Shown here: positions 42,260-51,639 of the stretch, piece by piece
Position numbering within the stretch: position 1 is the first letter of the stretch
How the letters are laid out: the number at the start of each line of letters is the position of its first letter
Source: Glycocaulis sp051859565
Lineage (GTDB): Bacteria > Pseudomonadota > Alphaproteobacteria > Caulobacterales > Maricaulaceae
DNA length: 64,000 bases
Direction: 5' to 3'
NCBI RefSeq assembly: GCF_051859565.1
Contig: NZ_JBHYFK010000005.1
Coordinates: forward strand, 124,001-188,000
Notes under the pieces: generated by a model
What the model was told of the DNA's origin: nothing
Database searches by the model: none
The model's input: only the letters and a program-made list of their open reading frames with translations
Program-made: the position numbers and the translations under genes

Positions 42260-42778
42260 ATGGCTGTACACCCTATACTGACTGTTCCCGATCCGCGCCT
42301 GAAACTGGTTTCAAAGCCGGTGGAGCGCGTGGATGATGCGCTTCGTGACCTGATGGATGACATGGTGGAAACCATGTACGAGGCCGATGGCATCGGCCTT
42401 GCAGCCATCCAGATCGGCGTCGACAAGCGTGTGATCGTGATGGATTTGTCCGAAAAGCGCGACTCTCCGCGCTATTTCGTCAACCCGGTCGTCACACCGC
42501 TGACAGAAGAAACAAAGCCTTATAGCGAGGGCTGCCTGTCCATCCCGGATGTTTATGACGAGGTGGAACGCCCGGCGCGGGTGAGCGTTAAGTATCTCGA
42601 CTATGATGGCAATGAACGTGAAGAGATCGCAGAGGATCTGTTCGCGGTGTGCATACAGCACGAAATGGACCATCTCGAAGGGGTGCTCTTCATCGATTAC
42701 CTCTCGCGCCTGAAACGCGACCGGGCGGTGAAAAAGGTCCAGAAGCTCGTTAAGTCGCGACTGGAGGCTGCCGAATGA
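42260..42778 (+). CDS. def: Peptide deformylase
   Basis: A 172-residue deformylase with all three motifs: GIGLAAIQIG (44-53), EGCLSIP (90-96, metal Cys92) and HEMDH (134-138). It removes the N-formyl group from new proteins. The first motif has Ile for the usual Pro (GLAAPQ), a tolerated variation. Start at 42260 (MAVHPILTVPDPRL) is standard; an upstream frame to 42224 overlaps rmuC's end region. The stop overlaps the next gene by ATGA. The usual partner fmt is not directly downstream here. Confidence 0.95.
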   Translation: MAVHPILTVPDPRLKLVSKPVERVDDALRDLMDDMVETMYEADGIGLAAIQIGVDKRVIVMDLSEKRDSPRYFVNPVVTPLTEETKPYSEGCLSIPDVYDEVERPARVSVKYLDYDGNEREEIAEDLFAVCIQHEMDHLEGVLFIDYLSRLKRDRAVKKVQKLVKSRLEAAE

Positions 42779-43521
42779 CCCTGTCCCGCTATGCTACTCT
42801 GGGGGGCTCAGTCGCGCTGGCTGCGCTGCTAGCCGCTTGTGATCCCGCCGATACCGTTCCTGATCCGCAGCCCGTGCCCGATCCGGCTACACAGCCGCAC
42901 ACTGCGTCCGACGGCGTTGGGGCTGTTAATGATGAGCCCATTCCTGAGCTGGCCCGTGATCCGGCTGAGCCGCTGGATGCAAGCGCCGATGCCGCCCCGG
43001 CGGCGGATGGTTTGATTGAAGGCCTGTCCCAGTATTGTGGTCAGTCGTTCGAGGGCGAGATCACCAGCCCGCCGGTCGAAATGGACGGAGACTTTGCCGG
43101 TCAGCGCCTCGTCATGCACGTGCGCGAGTGCTTCGAAGACGAGGTGCGCGTACCGTTCCATGTCGGCAATAACCATTCACGCACATGGCTGATCACCCGT
43201 CTGGACGATGGCCGCCTGCGGCTGAAGCATGACCACCGCCATGAAGATGGATCAGAAGATACGCTCACCCAGTATGGCGGCGAGAGCGTCTTCCCGCCGG
43301 TATCGGCGCGTGTGGAATTTCCCGCTGACCAGTTCTCAAAGGATCTGTTCGAGCGGGAGGGTATCCCGGTTTCCATGGACAATATCTGGATCATGGAAGT
43401 CACCGATACCACATTCGTTTACACGCTGACGCGTCCGAACCGCCTGTTCGAGGTGACGTTTGATCTCACCAATCCGGTTGATACGCCGCCCACGCCCTGG
43501 GGCTGGGAGGATGAAGAGTAG
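42775..43521 (+). CDS. Hypothetical lipoprotein
   Basis: A 248-residue exported protein with lipobox LLAAC (Cys22). Residues 23-80 are a low-complexity Pro/Asp/Ala linker. The rest is a folded domain with GLIEGLSQYCGQSFEGEIT, VMHVRECFEDEVRVPFHVG, WLITRLDDGRLRLKHDHRHEDG and VTDTTFVYTLTRPNRLFEV. These alternate hydrophobic and charged residues as a beta-rich fold does; two cysteines may pair. No family recognised. It overlaps def by 4 bp and so is co-translated with it, though its cell-envelope location argues against a shared job. Confidence 0.7.
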   Translation: MTLSRYATLGGSVALAALLAACDPADTVPDPQPVPDPATQPHTASDGVGAVNDEPIPELARDPAEPLDASADAAPAADGLIEGLSQYCGQSFEGEITSPPVEMDGDFAGQRLVMHVRECFEDEVRVPFHVGNNHSRTWLITRLDDGRLRLKHDHRHEDGSEDTLTQYGGESVFPPVSARVEFPADQFSKDLFEREGIPVSMDNIWIMEVTDTTFVYTLTRPNRLFEVTFDLTNPVDTPPTPWGWEDEE

Positions 43522-43546
43522 CCCTCCGCACATCTGACGCTATGAG

Positions 43547-43578
43547 AAAGGCGCGGCCCATTGGACCGCGCCTTTTTT
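43547..43578. terminator. Rho-independent terminator
   Basis: AAAGGCGCGG (43547-43556) pairs with CCGCGCCTTT (43566-43575), followed by TTT. It lies between the convergent lipoprotein and GNAT genes. Confidence 0.85.
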
Positions 43579-43601
43579 CTGTGCGGCTTTGCAGGCGGGG
43601 G

Positions 43602-44744
43602 TCAGTTGCCCCGTTGACCGGCTAGCAACGTGCTGGCTGCCCGGGTAAGCCCGGCCCAGCGCCCTGCTGTGCTGATTTCGGCGGCCGCGATATGGTCGAT
43701 CCGGCTGTGGATACGCTCGCCAAAGCCACGCACGCGTTCACCACACAGTGCCAGACTTGCGCGTATCAGTTGCGCAGCCGCCTCGCGCAACCGTTCTTCC
43801 AGGTGCGGCGCGCGCGCCACTCCGCTGAAGAGCTCGGAGCGGTGATTGGTGAAGTACTTTTTATAGTCCTCATGCCCGGTACCCATCTCGTAGCGGGTGA
43901 GGCCGAACTCCTCCATGCGCGACAGGAGTAGAAAGACCAGAAGATGACCCGGTGAGTAGGCCGACATCTCGGGATCGTAGGCGGCCAGCCAGGGATGGAA
44001 TGTGCCGTGGCCTTCCGGCCCGTATTCCGCTGCTATCAGGCGCTCTCCGGCGCGCAGGGTGTAAAGCCGTCCCCTGACCGGTCCGGCCTGTCTGGCGAAC
44101 AGGGTATGCATCATTTTCGCGGTCCAGCGCGGTGCCAGCACGTCATGCCGACCCGTCTGGCGATACTGCAGGCGTTTCCAGCCTATCAGCTCATCAAGCG
44201 TTGCCGGATCGGTGGATACTTCGAGGCTGATCTTGCCGTGCTCTGCCTCCAGCTTGCGCAGGCGGCGCCGGAAATCCTTGTAACGTTTCGGGTGCTCTGC
44301 CTGCAGCTCGGCCACCAGCGCCTGCGATGTCGTACGTTTCACAGCGGCCCGCGACGGGCCCACCGGCTCAAGCCCGGCGGCCGGTGGCTTGTCCGGTGTG
44401 AACAGGGCGGCGAAACGGGCCCGTGACAGGCCTGCCAGTGCCAGCAAGTCCTCATCGCGCGCGCAAACGTCAGCGCGGCGCAAAATGGCATGAATGTCGG
44501 AGAATGCCGATCCGATCGGGCGGGCGAAGCCACCTGGCCGGCGATGATAGGCAAACACCGCCGCAAGACCATTCGCGTCGCGGAACAGGGCGATTTCCAC
44601 ATCGTTGCGGGTCGTGGCCACCGCTTCGGCAAACTCAGGATGGAGCAGGGGCGAGGCCAGTCCGGTGGCCTGCGCCATTCTGGCCCATGCCTGACGGTCT
44701 TGTCTGCTCAGGGCGTCTGCCTTGATCGTCTCACAGCGCAACAT
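43602..44744 (-). CDS. BioF2-like GNAT acetyltransferase (CelD/BcsL type)
   Basis: A 380-residue protein of the Acetyltransf_6 family. The first half (LLHPEFAEAV, VEIALFRDANGLAAVFAYHRRPG) and the second half (KRYKDFRRRLRKLEAEHGK, GWKRLQYRQTGRHDVLAP, FHPWLAAYDPEMSAYSPGHL, YEMGTGHEDYKKYF) are the usual GNAT/FemAB double fold. Relatives act in polysaccharide or holdfast modification, for example Caulobacter HfsK; this assignment is by analogy only. ATG at 44744 (MLRCETI) is preferred because GGAGG lies 8 nt upstream; a GTG at 44759 is also in frame. No glycan genes are adjacent. Confidence 0.75.
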   Translation of the reverse strand: MLRCETIKADALSRQDRQAWARMAQATGLASPLLHPEFAEAVATTRNDVEIALFRDANGLAAVFAYHRRPGGFARPIGSAFSDIHAILRRADVCARDEDLLALAGLSRARFAALFTPDKPPAAGLEPVGPSRAAVKRTTSQALVAELQAEHPKRYKDFRRRLRKLEAEHGKISLEVSTDPATLDELIGWKRLQYRQTGRHDVLAPRWTAKMMHTLFARQAGPVRGRLYTLRAGERLIAAEYGPEGHGTFHPWLAAYDPEMSAYSPGHLLVFLLLSRMEEFGLTRYEMGTGHEDYKKYFTNHRSELFSGVARAPHLEERLREAAAQLIRASLALCGERVRGFGERIHSRIDHIAAAEISTAGRWAGLTRAASTLLAGQRGN

Positions 44745-44851
44745 GACATGGGCCTCCACGTTCAGTTCGGGTGGTGACTCGCAGTTATCGTGCCAGAGGC
44801 GAGCTGAACCGCCTCTGCCTTGCCCGCAAGGTTAGCCGCAGGTTAACGGCA

Positions 44852-45721
44852 TCACCCTATGCCGTGCTCTGCTTTCCATGCCGCCAGGTCCACGCCCAGC
44901 AGGTCTGCAAGGATCGCCGCGGTGCCGCCATTGGGATCAGGCACGGTGCCTGTGGTCAGGCCGCCATCAACCACCAGTGCCTGCCCCGTCACGAAGCGCG
45001 CCTCGTCACTGGCCAGATACACGGCCGCATTGGCGATATCGACCGGGTTGCCGCCTACGGGAAGGGGCTGGGCGAAGGCTCCGAGCTCTTCCAGCTTGGG
45101 CTGGGCTGCCTCTGCCGCGTCCTGATCCAGCCCGAAGGCGCGGCCGAACACGGCCGTCGCGATCATGCCCGGATTGATGCAGTTCACGCGTATCTTGTGC
45201 GGGGCCAGCCGGACGGCGGTTGCCTTAGTCAGATGAATCAGCGCGGCCTTGGCAACCGAGTAAAGCAGGGGTCCGTAATTCACACCAATTCCGGCAACGC
45301 TGGAGGTGGAGATGATCGATCCCCCGCCAGCGGCCTGCATGTGGGGCAAAGCGTGCTTGATGCCGAACAGGGCGGCGCGCAAATGCAGGTGCATTACATG
45401 ATCGAATGCGCCGGCCTCGATCTTCTCCACCGGATAGTCCGGCTCGGCGGAGCCCGCATTGTTGAACAGCACGTCCAGCCGCCCGTGACGTTCGATGGCC
45501 AGATTGATCAGCGCCTTGATGTCGGCCGCGCTCTTCACGTCGGTGGTGCGGAAGGCGAGTTTTGGCCCGTGAAACTGCGCGATGGCTTCGCCGCGCGCGG
45601 TTTCCAGATCACCCATTACCACATAGGCGCCTTCTGCGATGAAACGCTCCACGCTGGCTTTGCCGATGCCGCTCGCGCCGCCTGTGATTACTGCCACCTT
45701 GCCGTCCAGACGCCCGATCAT
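44852..45721 (-). CDS. SDR-family oxidoreductase
   Basis: A 289-residue short-chain dehydrogenase: TGGASGIGKASVERF (cofactor), MGDLE (Asp suggesting NAD), NNAGSAEPDYP, STSSVAGIGVNYGPLLYSVAKA (Ser, Tyr, Lys), and NPGMIATAVFG. The C-terminal part carries an extra 30 residues (GGTAAILADLLGVDLAAWK). Substrate unknown; the relatives include 3-oxoacyl, steroid and sugar dehydrogenases. ATG at 45721 (MIGRLDGKVAVI) has AAGGGAC upstream; a longer in-frame start at 45760 adds a leader. It stands alone. Confidence 0.88.
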   Translation of the reverse strand: MIGRLDGKVAVITGGASGIGKASVERFIAEGAYVVMGDLETARGEAIAQFHGPKLAFRTTDVKSAADIKALINLAIERHGRLDVLFNNAGSAEPDYPVEKIEAGAFDHVMHLHLRAALFGIKHALPHMQAAGGGSIISTSSVAGIGVNYGPLLYSVAKAALIHLTKATAVRLAPHKIRVNCINPGMIATAVFGRAFGLDQDAAEAAQPKLEELGAFAQPLPVGGNPVDIANAAVYLASDEARFVTGQALVVDGGLTTGTVPDPNGGTAAILADLLGVDLAAWKAEHGIG

Positions 45722-45859
45722 ATTCGCTGTGTCCCTTGTCAGTGAATTCGGGGGGTACACTGGGGCGCATTCGGCAATCGCGGCAAGCCCTTTGCCAACG
45801 ATGTTTGGGAACGGTTACGGCGTGCAGGGGTTATCAGACGGGATATCGGGCGGGTTTTC

Positions 45860-47089
45860 ATGGAACGTATCAAACTACTCATAGGCCGGATCACCGGCTC
45901 GCTCTGGTTTTTGCCGGCTTTGTATGCGGGCGGTGCCATGGCGCTGGTTTTTGCGGCTCCGCTGGCCGAATTCATCGTTCCGGATGTACTGGCCGACGCG
46001 ATCGAGCAGGACGCCATACGCACCATCCTCAATGTTCTGTCGTCCAGCCTGCTGGCCGTAACGATCTTTTCGCTGACGACGATGGCTACGTCCCTGAAGG
46101 CTGTCAGCGATGCGGCCACACCGCGCGCAAGGCCGATCCTCATTCAAGGCGGCGGCGCACAGAGCGCCATTGCCACATTCCTGGGAGCATTCATTTTCAG
46201 CATGATCGGGCTGGTGGCGCTCAATAGCGGGCTACTGGCCGAAGGCGGCGAGGCCATGCTGTTCGCACTGACCGTACTGGCTACCCTGATGGTGGTGATC
46301 GTGCTCATCCAGTGGATCCGCCAGCTTTCAACGCTCGGCGATGTCGAGGATGCGATCTCGAAGGTCGAAGCGGCGACGCAGGATGCTTTCAGGGCGCTTG
46401 CCTGCCTTCCGCCGTCCGCCGGGCAGTCTGTGCTGGGCAAGGGCGGGGCTTATGCGTTGCGCGCTGAGCGGCCCGCCTATGTGCAGATGATCGATCTGCG
46501 TGCACTGGACCACACGGCAAAGAGGCTGGATGTGCACGTAGAAGTACTCGCCGTTCCGGGGGACAGGTGCGGACCGGCTCTGGAGCTTGCACGCGTGTAT
46601 GGCGCGGACAGCGCTGAAACCGCGCAAAAGCTCCTTCCCTGTTTTGTGCGGGGCAGTGTGCGCACTCTGGAGGCTGACCCGCGCCTTGGGCTGACGGCCC
46701 TGAGCGAGATCGGGTCACGTGCCCTGTCGCCGGGCGTCAATGATCCCGGTACGGCCATCTCCGCGGTTCGAGCGCTGGAGCGCTGCTTTGCCGGATGGTG
46801 CGAGGTGTTGAGCGATGCTGCAGACCGCGAAGCTCTGTCCCGCGTCGTCTATCCCGGCCTTGATGCAGCCGAAGCCTTGCGCGAACCAGTGATCGCGCTG
46901 GCGCGTGACGGGGCGGGCCAGCTGGAGGTCATGCGCGCTCTGGGCCAGCTGTGCGCAACCGCCTCTGAACTGGAAGGCCTTGAGCTTGGCAAGGAGACAA
47001 GCGCCCTGAAGGCGGAGATCGTTGAACGGGCGAGCACCGCGATGGCGCACAAAAGTGACATTGTGCGGCTTAAGGAAGCGATTGGCTGA
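45860..47089 (+). CDS. DUF2254 membrane protein
   Basis: A 409-residue protein of the DUF2254 family. Four transmembrane helices lie in the first 165 residues (LWFLPALYAGGAMALVFA, LSSSLLAVTIFSLTTMA, AIATFLGAFIFSMIGL, ALTVLATLMVVIVLIQW). A cytoplasmic C-terminal part has DLRALDHTAKRLDVHVEV and GLTALSEIGSRALSPGVNDPGTAISAV, the family hallmark PGVNDPxTA. Function is unknown. It lies before guaB with 78 bp and no shared signals. Confidence 0.88.
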   Translation: MERIKLLIGRITGSLWFLPALYAGGAMALVFAAPLAEFIVPDVLADAIEQDAIRTILNVLSSSLLAVTIFSLTTMATSLKAVSDAATPRARPILIQGGGAQSAIATFLGAFIFSMIGLVALNSGLLAEGGEAMLFALTVLATLMVVIVLIQWIRQLSTLGDVEDAISKVEAATQDAFRALACLPPSAGQSVLGKGGAYALRAERPAYVQMIDLRALDHTAKRLDVHVEVLAVPGDRCGPALELARVYGADSAETAQKLLPCFVRGSVRTLEADPRLGLTALSEIGSRALSPGVNDPGTAISAVRALERCFAGWCEVLSDAADREALSRVVYPGLDAAEALREPVIALARDGAGQLEVMRALGQLCATASELEGLELGKETSALKAEIVERASTAMAHKSDIVRLKEAIG

Positions 47090-47167
47090 GCGGGCATGAG
47101 ACCACCCCTTGCGCCGAAGCGGATTCAGGGTTAGAGCCGCCCCGCAAGAGAAAAGGAGGTCTCCGCC

Positions 47168-48657
<1,490 letters not shown>

Positions 48658-48658
<1 letters not shown>

Positions 48659-49971
48659 TGCGGGACGCAGGGCGCATAGCCGCCGCCATCGAGGTGCTGG
48701 ACACCATTTTGAACCGGCATCAGCCGGTCAAGGAAGCCATGCGCGACTGGGGCAAGGCCAATCGCTATGCGGGCTCTGGCGACCGGGCCTGGATTTCCGG
48801 CCTCGTGCTGGACAGTCTGCGGCGCAGGGGCTCTGTCTCATACCTGATGGGCGCTGACACACCGCGCGCGCTGGTGCTCGGCACGCTCTCCCATGAATGG
48901 GAGACGGGGCCGGACGCCGTCGCCGCCATCTTTGAAGGCGATGAGCACGCGCCTGAACCCCTGACCGATGCCGAGCGTGCAGGGATGCTGGCGACTCTCT
49001 CTGATGACGCGCCGCTGCATGCGCGCGCGGAAATCCCGGAATGGCTCGCCGCGAGCTTTGAGCGCGGGTTTGGCGCGGACGCGGTGCTGGAAGGGGCCAG
49101 CATGGCGGGCCGTGCGCCGGTGGATTTGCGTGTCAATGCGCTCAAAACTGATCCTGAAAAGGCGATTAGCGCTGTGCGCGCCCAGATCAACGCCGATCCT
49201 TCGGAATTGCTCACCACGGCTATCCGCATTCCCGGCCATGATCCGCGCGCCAAATCCCCGCCCGCTGACGCCATTCCCGCTTACGGGAAAGGCTGGGTGG
49301 AGGTGCAGGATATTGGCAGCCAGATCGCCGCGCTCGCCGCTGCGCCGGTGGAAGGCCTGCAGGTGCTCGATTTCTGCGCCGGTGCGGGCGGCAAGACGCT
49401 CTCTCTCGCTGCGCTGATGAACAATACCGGCCAGCTCTATGCGTGGGATTATGACTGGCGGCGCCTGCGCGCCATCTGGCCGCGTCTGGAGCGGGCAGGC
49501 GTGCGCAATGTGCAGGTGCGCACCGGCAAGGAAGCCGAGGCGCTGGGTGATCTTGCGGGCAAGATGGACATGGTCTTCATCGACGCGCCCTGCACAGGCT
49601 CGGGCACCTGGCGGCGCAGGCCGGATACCAAATGGCGCCTGAAGGAGAAGGCACTCGCCACCCGCATCACCCAGCAGGACGAGGTGCTGGCCAAGGCCGC
49701 GAAATATGTAAAGCCCGGCGGGCGCATGGTCTATGTGACCTGCTCTGTCCTGCCCGAAGAAAACGGCGACCGGATCGAAGCGTTTCTTGCCGCCAATCCC
49801 GATTTCCGCGCCGTGCCGGTGATGGAGGCGCTGTCCGCTTCCGGCCAGCTCACCGAAGAGGGCGCGCTGACGCTATCGGCGTGCGCAGGCGCTCACGGAG
49901 CCCTCCAGCTGACCCCCGCCCGCACCGGCACGGACGGATTTTACGTGTGCGGACTGGAGAGGGTAGGGTAG
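48658..49971 (+). CDS. RsmB/NOP-family RNA cytosine methyltransferase
   Basis: A 437-residue m5C methyltransferase. An N-terminal NusB-like helical part is followed by the SAM-binding motif VLDFCAGAGGKTLSLAALM, motif IV DAPCTGSGTWRRRPDTKWR with the first catalytic Cys and motif VI VTCSVLPEENGDRI with the second. This fits 16S rRNA methylation as by RsmB, though another NOP-family target is possible. Its start sits in the guaB stop (TGATG), a coupling common in alphaproteobacteria. Confidence 0.9.
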
Positions 49972-49972
49972 C

Positions 49973-50302
49973 TCACTCCCCCCGCTCCTTCTGCCCCCGT
50001 GCCACTTCGGTGGCGAGGGCTTCGAGCTTGTGCGTCCAGAAGCCCTTGAAGCGTGAGAGCCAGTCATCGACCTGCTGCAGCGGGGCGGGTTCGAGCGTGT
50101 AAATGCGGCGCGGCCCGTCCACGCGGGAGGTGGCAAACCCTGCATCACGCAGCACTTTGAGATGCTGGGAGACACCGGCCTGGCTGATGCCGAACTCGGC
50201 GTGGATGACGTCCACGATCTCGCCGGAGCGCAGCTCGTTTTCGGCCAGCAATTCCAGTATGCGCCGGCGCACCGGGTCTCCCAATACGTCAAAGGCGTGC
50301 AT
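49973..50302 (-). CDS. ArsR-family transcriptional regulator
   Basis: A 109-residue winged-helix repressor: DVLGDPVRRRILELLAENE, the recognition helix GISQAGVSQHLKVLRDAG and the wing VDGPRRIYTLEP. No metal-binding Cys pairs are present, so it belongs to the ArsR group that pairs with SRPBCC proteins rather than to arsenic or zinc sensors. Here the SRPBCC gene comes first, with 5 bp between them, the reverse of the usual order. It probably binds the AT-rich sites upstream of the pair at about 50973-50999. Confidence 0.88.
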   Translation of the reverse strand: MHAFDVLGDPVRRRILELLAENELRSGEIVDVIHAEFGISQAGVSQHLKVLRDAGFATSRVDGPRRIYTLEPAPLQQVDDWLSRFKGFWTHKLEALATEVARGQKERGE

Positions 50303-50307
50303 GGGGG

Positions 50308-50946
50308 CTATTGCTCCTCACCCTTGAAGAAGGCGGCGGTTCTGGCGGCTGCCGCGTGGGCCTCGTCTGCCGGTGCGCCGGAGGCGGCATGCGCCTCGCC
50401 CCACGCCTTGGCACTGGCATCGACCAGATCGCGGTAATTCTGCGAGGCGAACCATTCGCCACTCGCTTCCACCGGGGCGGTCACCTCGCCGCTGACATGG
50501 AGCGACAGCCCGGCAAGGCCGAGGTCCCAGCCGACACCACCCGCGCCGGGGCCGTATTTTTCTTCCCAGTCGGGATCGACCACGTAGAGATGGGTCAGTT
50601 CCAGACGCGCATGCCCGTTCCCGGCCGTATAGAGCCGCACGCTCACCCAGCTGACCTGTTCGGAGAATTCCCAGGTGATGTCCAGCGTGCGCGGCGGCTC
50701 GCAGACGCTAATTTTACCAGCCGCATTATTCTCGATCTGGAACCGGCCACCGGGGCGGAAATCACCCGACACGGGCGAGAACCAGCGCGCGAGGCGTTCT
50801 TGCGTCGTCACCGCCTCCCACAAATCCTCGATGCGGGTGGGGTAGGTGCGGCTCGCCACAATCGCGACAGCCGGTTTGCCGTCCCGCTCCAGATTGCGCA
50901 CCTCGCGGGCCGTGGCCCCGATGGCCGCTGCAATGTCGATCTGCAT
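50308..50946 (-). CDS. SRPBCC (AHSA1-like) domain protein
   Basis: A 212-residue START-like domain protein: VASRTYPTRIEDLWEAVTTQERLARWF, broken at the helix, then SPVSGDFRPGGRFQI and a C-terminal helix GWDLGLAGLSLHVSG. Such proteins bind hydrophobic ligands or act with Hsp90 (AHSA1). They are often encoded beside a small ArsR regulator, as here. The ligand is unknown. A C-terminal Ala-rich tail (AWGEAHAASGAPADEAHAAA) is unusual for the family. Confidence 0.85.
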   Translation of the reverse strand: MQIDIAAAIGATAREVRNLERDGKPAVAIVASRTYPTRIEDLWEAVTTQERLARWFSPVSGDFRPGGRFQIENNAAGKISVCEPPRTLDITWEFSEQVSWVSVRLYTAGNGHARLELTHLYVVDPDWEEKYGPGAGGVGWDLGLAGLSLHVSGEVTAPVEASGEWFASQNYRDLVDASAKAWGEAHAASGAPADEAHAAAARTAAFFKGEEQ

Positions 50947-50972
50947 GCCTGCCTCCCATGATTTCCATATCG

Positions 50973-50999
50973 CTTATATAAGTAAGAAATTATATGAGA
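50973..50999. promoter_or_regulatory. AT-rich palindromic operator candidate
   Basis: The 10-bp perfect palindrome CTTATATAAG (50973-50982) is followed by TAAGAAATTATATGAG, an AT-rich island in GC-rich DNA, between the divergent SRPBCC and DUF433 starts. It is a likely ArsR site with promoter elements on either strand. Not proven. Confidence 0.5.
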
Positions 51000-51059
51000 G
51001 TCAAATGGGGCGAGGGATGTGGCTTGCTGCTATCGCTGCGCAGGGGGTATCATCGCGAA

Positions 51060-51290
51060 ATGGAAACGCTGCTGAGCCGCATAACCACCGATCCCGCCCA
51101 GTGCGGCGGACGACCCTGCATAAGGGGTATGCGCGTGCGTGTGCGCGATGTGCTGGACCTGCTTGAAGCGGGTCTCAGCTTTGACGAGGTGCTTGAGGAG
51201 CTGCCGTATCTGGAGCGGGACGACATCCGCGCAGCGATTGCCTATGCGGCGCGGCGGCTTGATCATCCCGTGATCCATGCCGCCGAGTAG
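51060..51290 (+). CDS. DUF433 protein (antitoxin-like)
   Basis: A 76-residue DUF433 protein. The pattern SRITTDPAQCGGRPCIRGMRV, split at the Cys, then VRDVLDLLEAGLSFDEVLEEL and YLERDDIRAAIAYAARR matches the family consensus I..dp.icgGkPvirGtRi. It is a small helical DNA-binding-like domain, often the antitoxin-side partner of DUF5615 PIN-like proteins. Its stop overlaps the toxin-like gene by 14 bp. Start at 51060 (METLLSRI) removes a poor in-frame leader. Confidence 0.9.
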   Translation: METLLSRITTDPAQCGGRPCIRGMRVRVRDVLDLLEAGLSFDEVLEELPYLERDDIRAAIAYAARRLDHPVIHAAE

Positions 51291-51639
51291 GCGGGTGGAG
51301 CTTTGGCTTGACGCCCATTTGCCACCAGCGCTGGCTCCATGGCTGATCGAGCATTTCGACCTTAGCGCACAGTCGTTTGACCGGGCAGGGCTGCGGTTCG
51401 CCTCGGACAAGGAGGCGTTTGCCAAGGCCAGGCAGGCTGATGTCGTGATCGTTACGAAGGATTCTGATTTTCCGCGCCTGCTGGAGCGGCACGGGCCACC
51501 ACCACGGGTCATCTGGTTGACCTTTGGCAATACAAGCCGATCCAGATTGCAGGCAATTCTGTCAGCCAAGCTGGAAATTGCACTCAATCTGCTTGACCAA
51601 GGCGAGCAGCTTGTGGAGATCAGCGCGGATGACAACTGA
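51277..51639 (+). CDS. DUF5615 PIN-like protein (toxin-like)
   Basis: A 120-residue PIN-like protein: VELWLDAHLPPALAPWL (Asp12), ASDKEAFAKARQADVVIVTKD and SDFPRLLERHGPP (Asp62, Asp64), then VIWLTFGNTSRSRLQ. These acidic residues match the metal site of PIN ribonucleases. In the DUF433/DUF5615 pair this member is presumed the toxin. It overlaps the antitoxin-like gene by 14 bp and guaA by 11 bp. Confidence 0.88.
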   Translation: MPPSRRVELWLDAHLPPALAPWLIEHFDLSAQSFDRAGLRFASDKEAFAKARQADVVIVTKDSDFPRLLERHGPPPRVIWLTFGNTSRSRLQAILSAKLEIALNLLDQGEQLVEISADDN

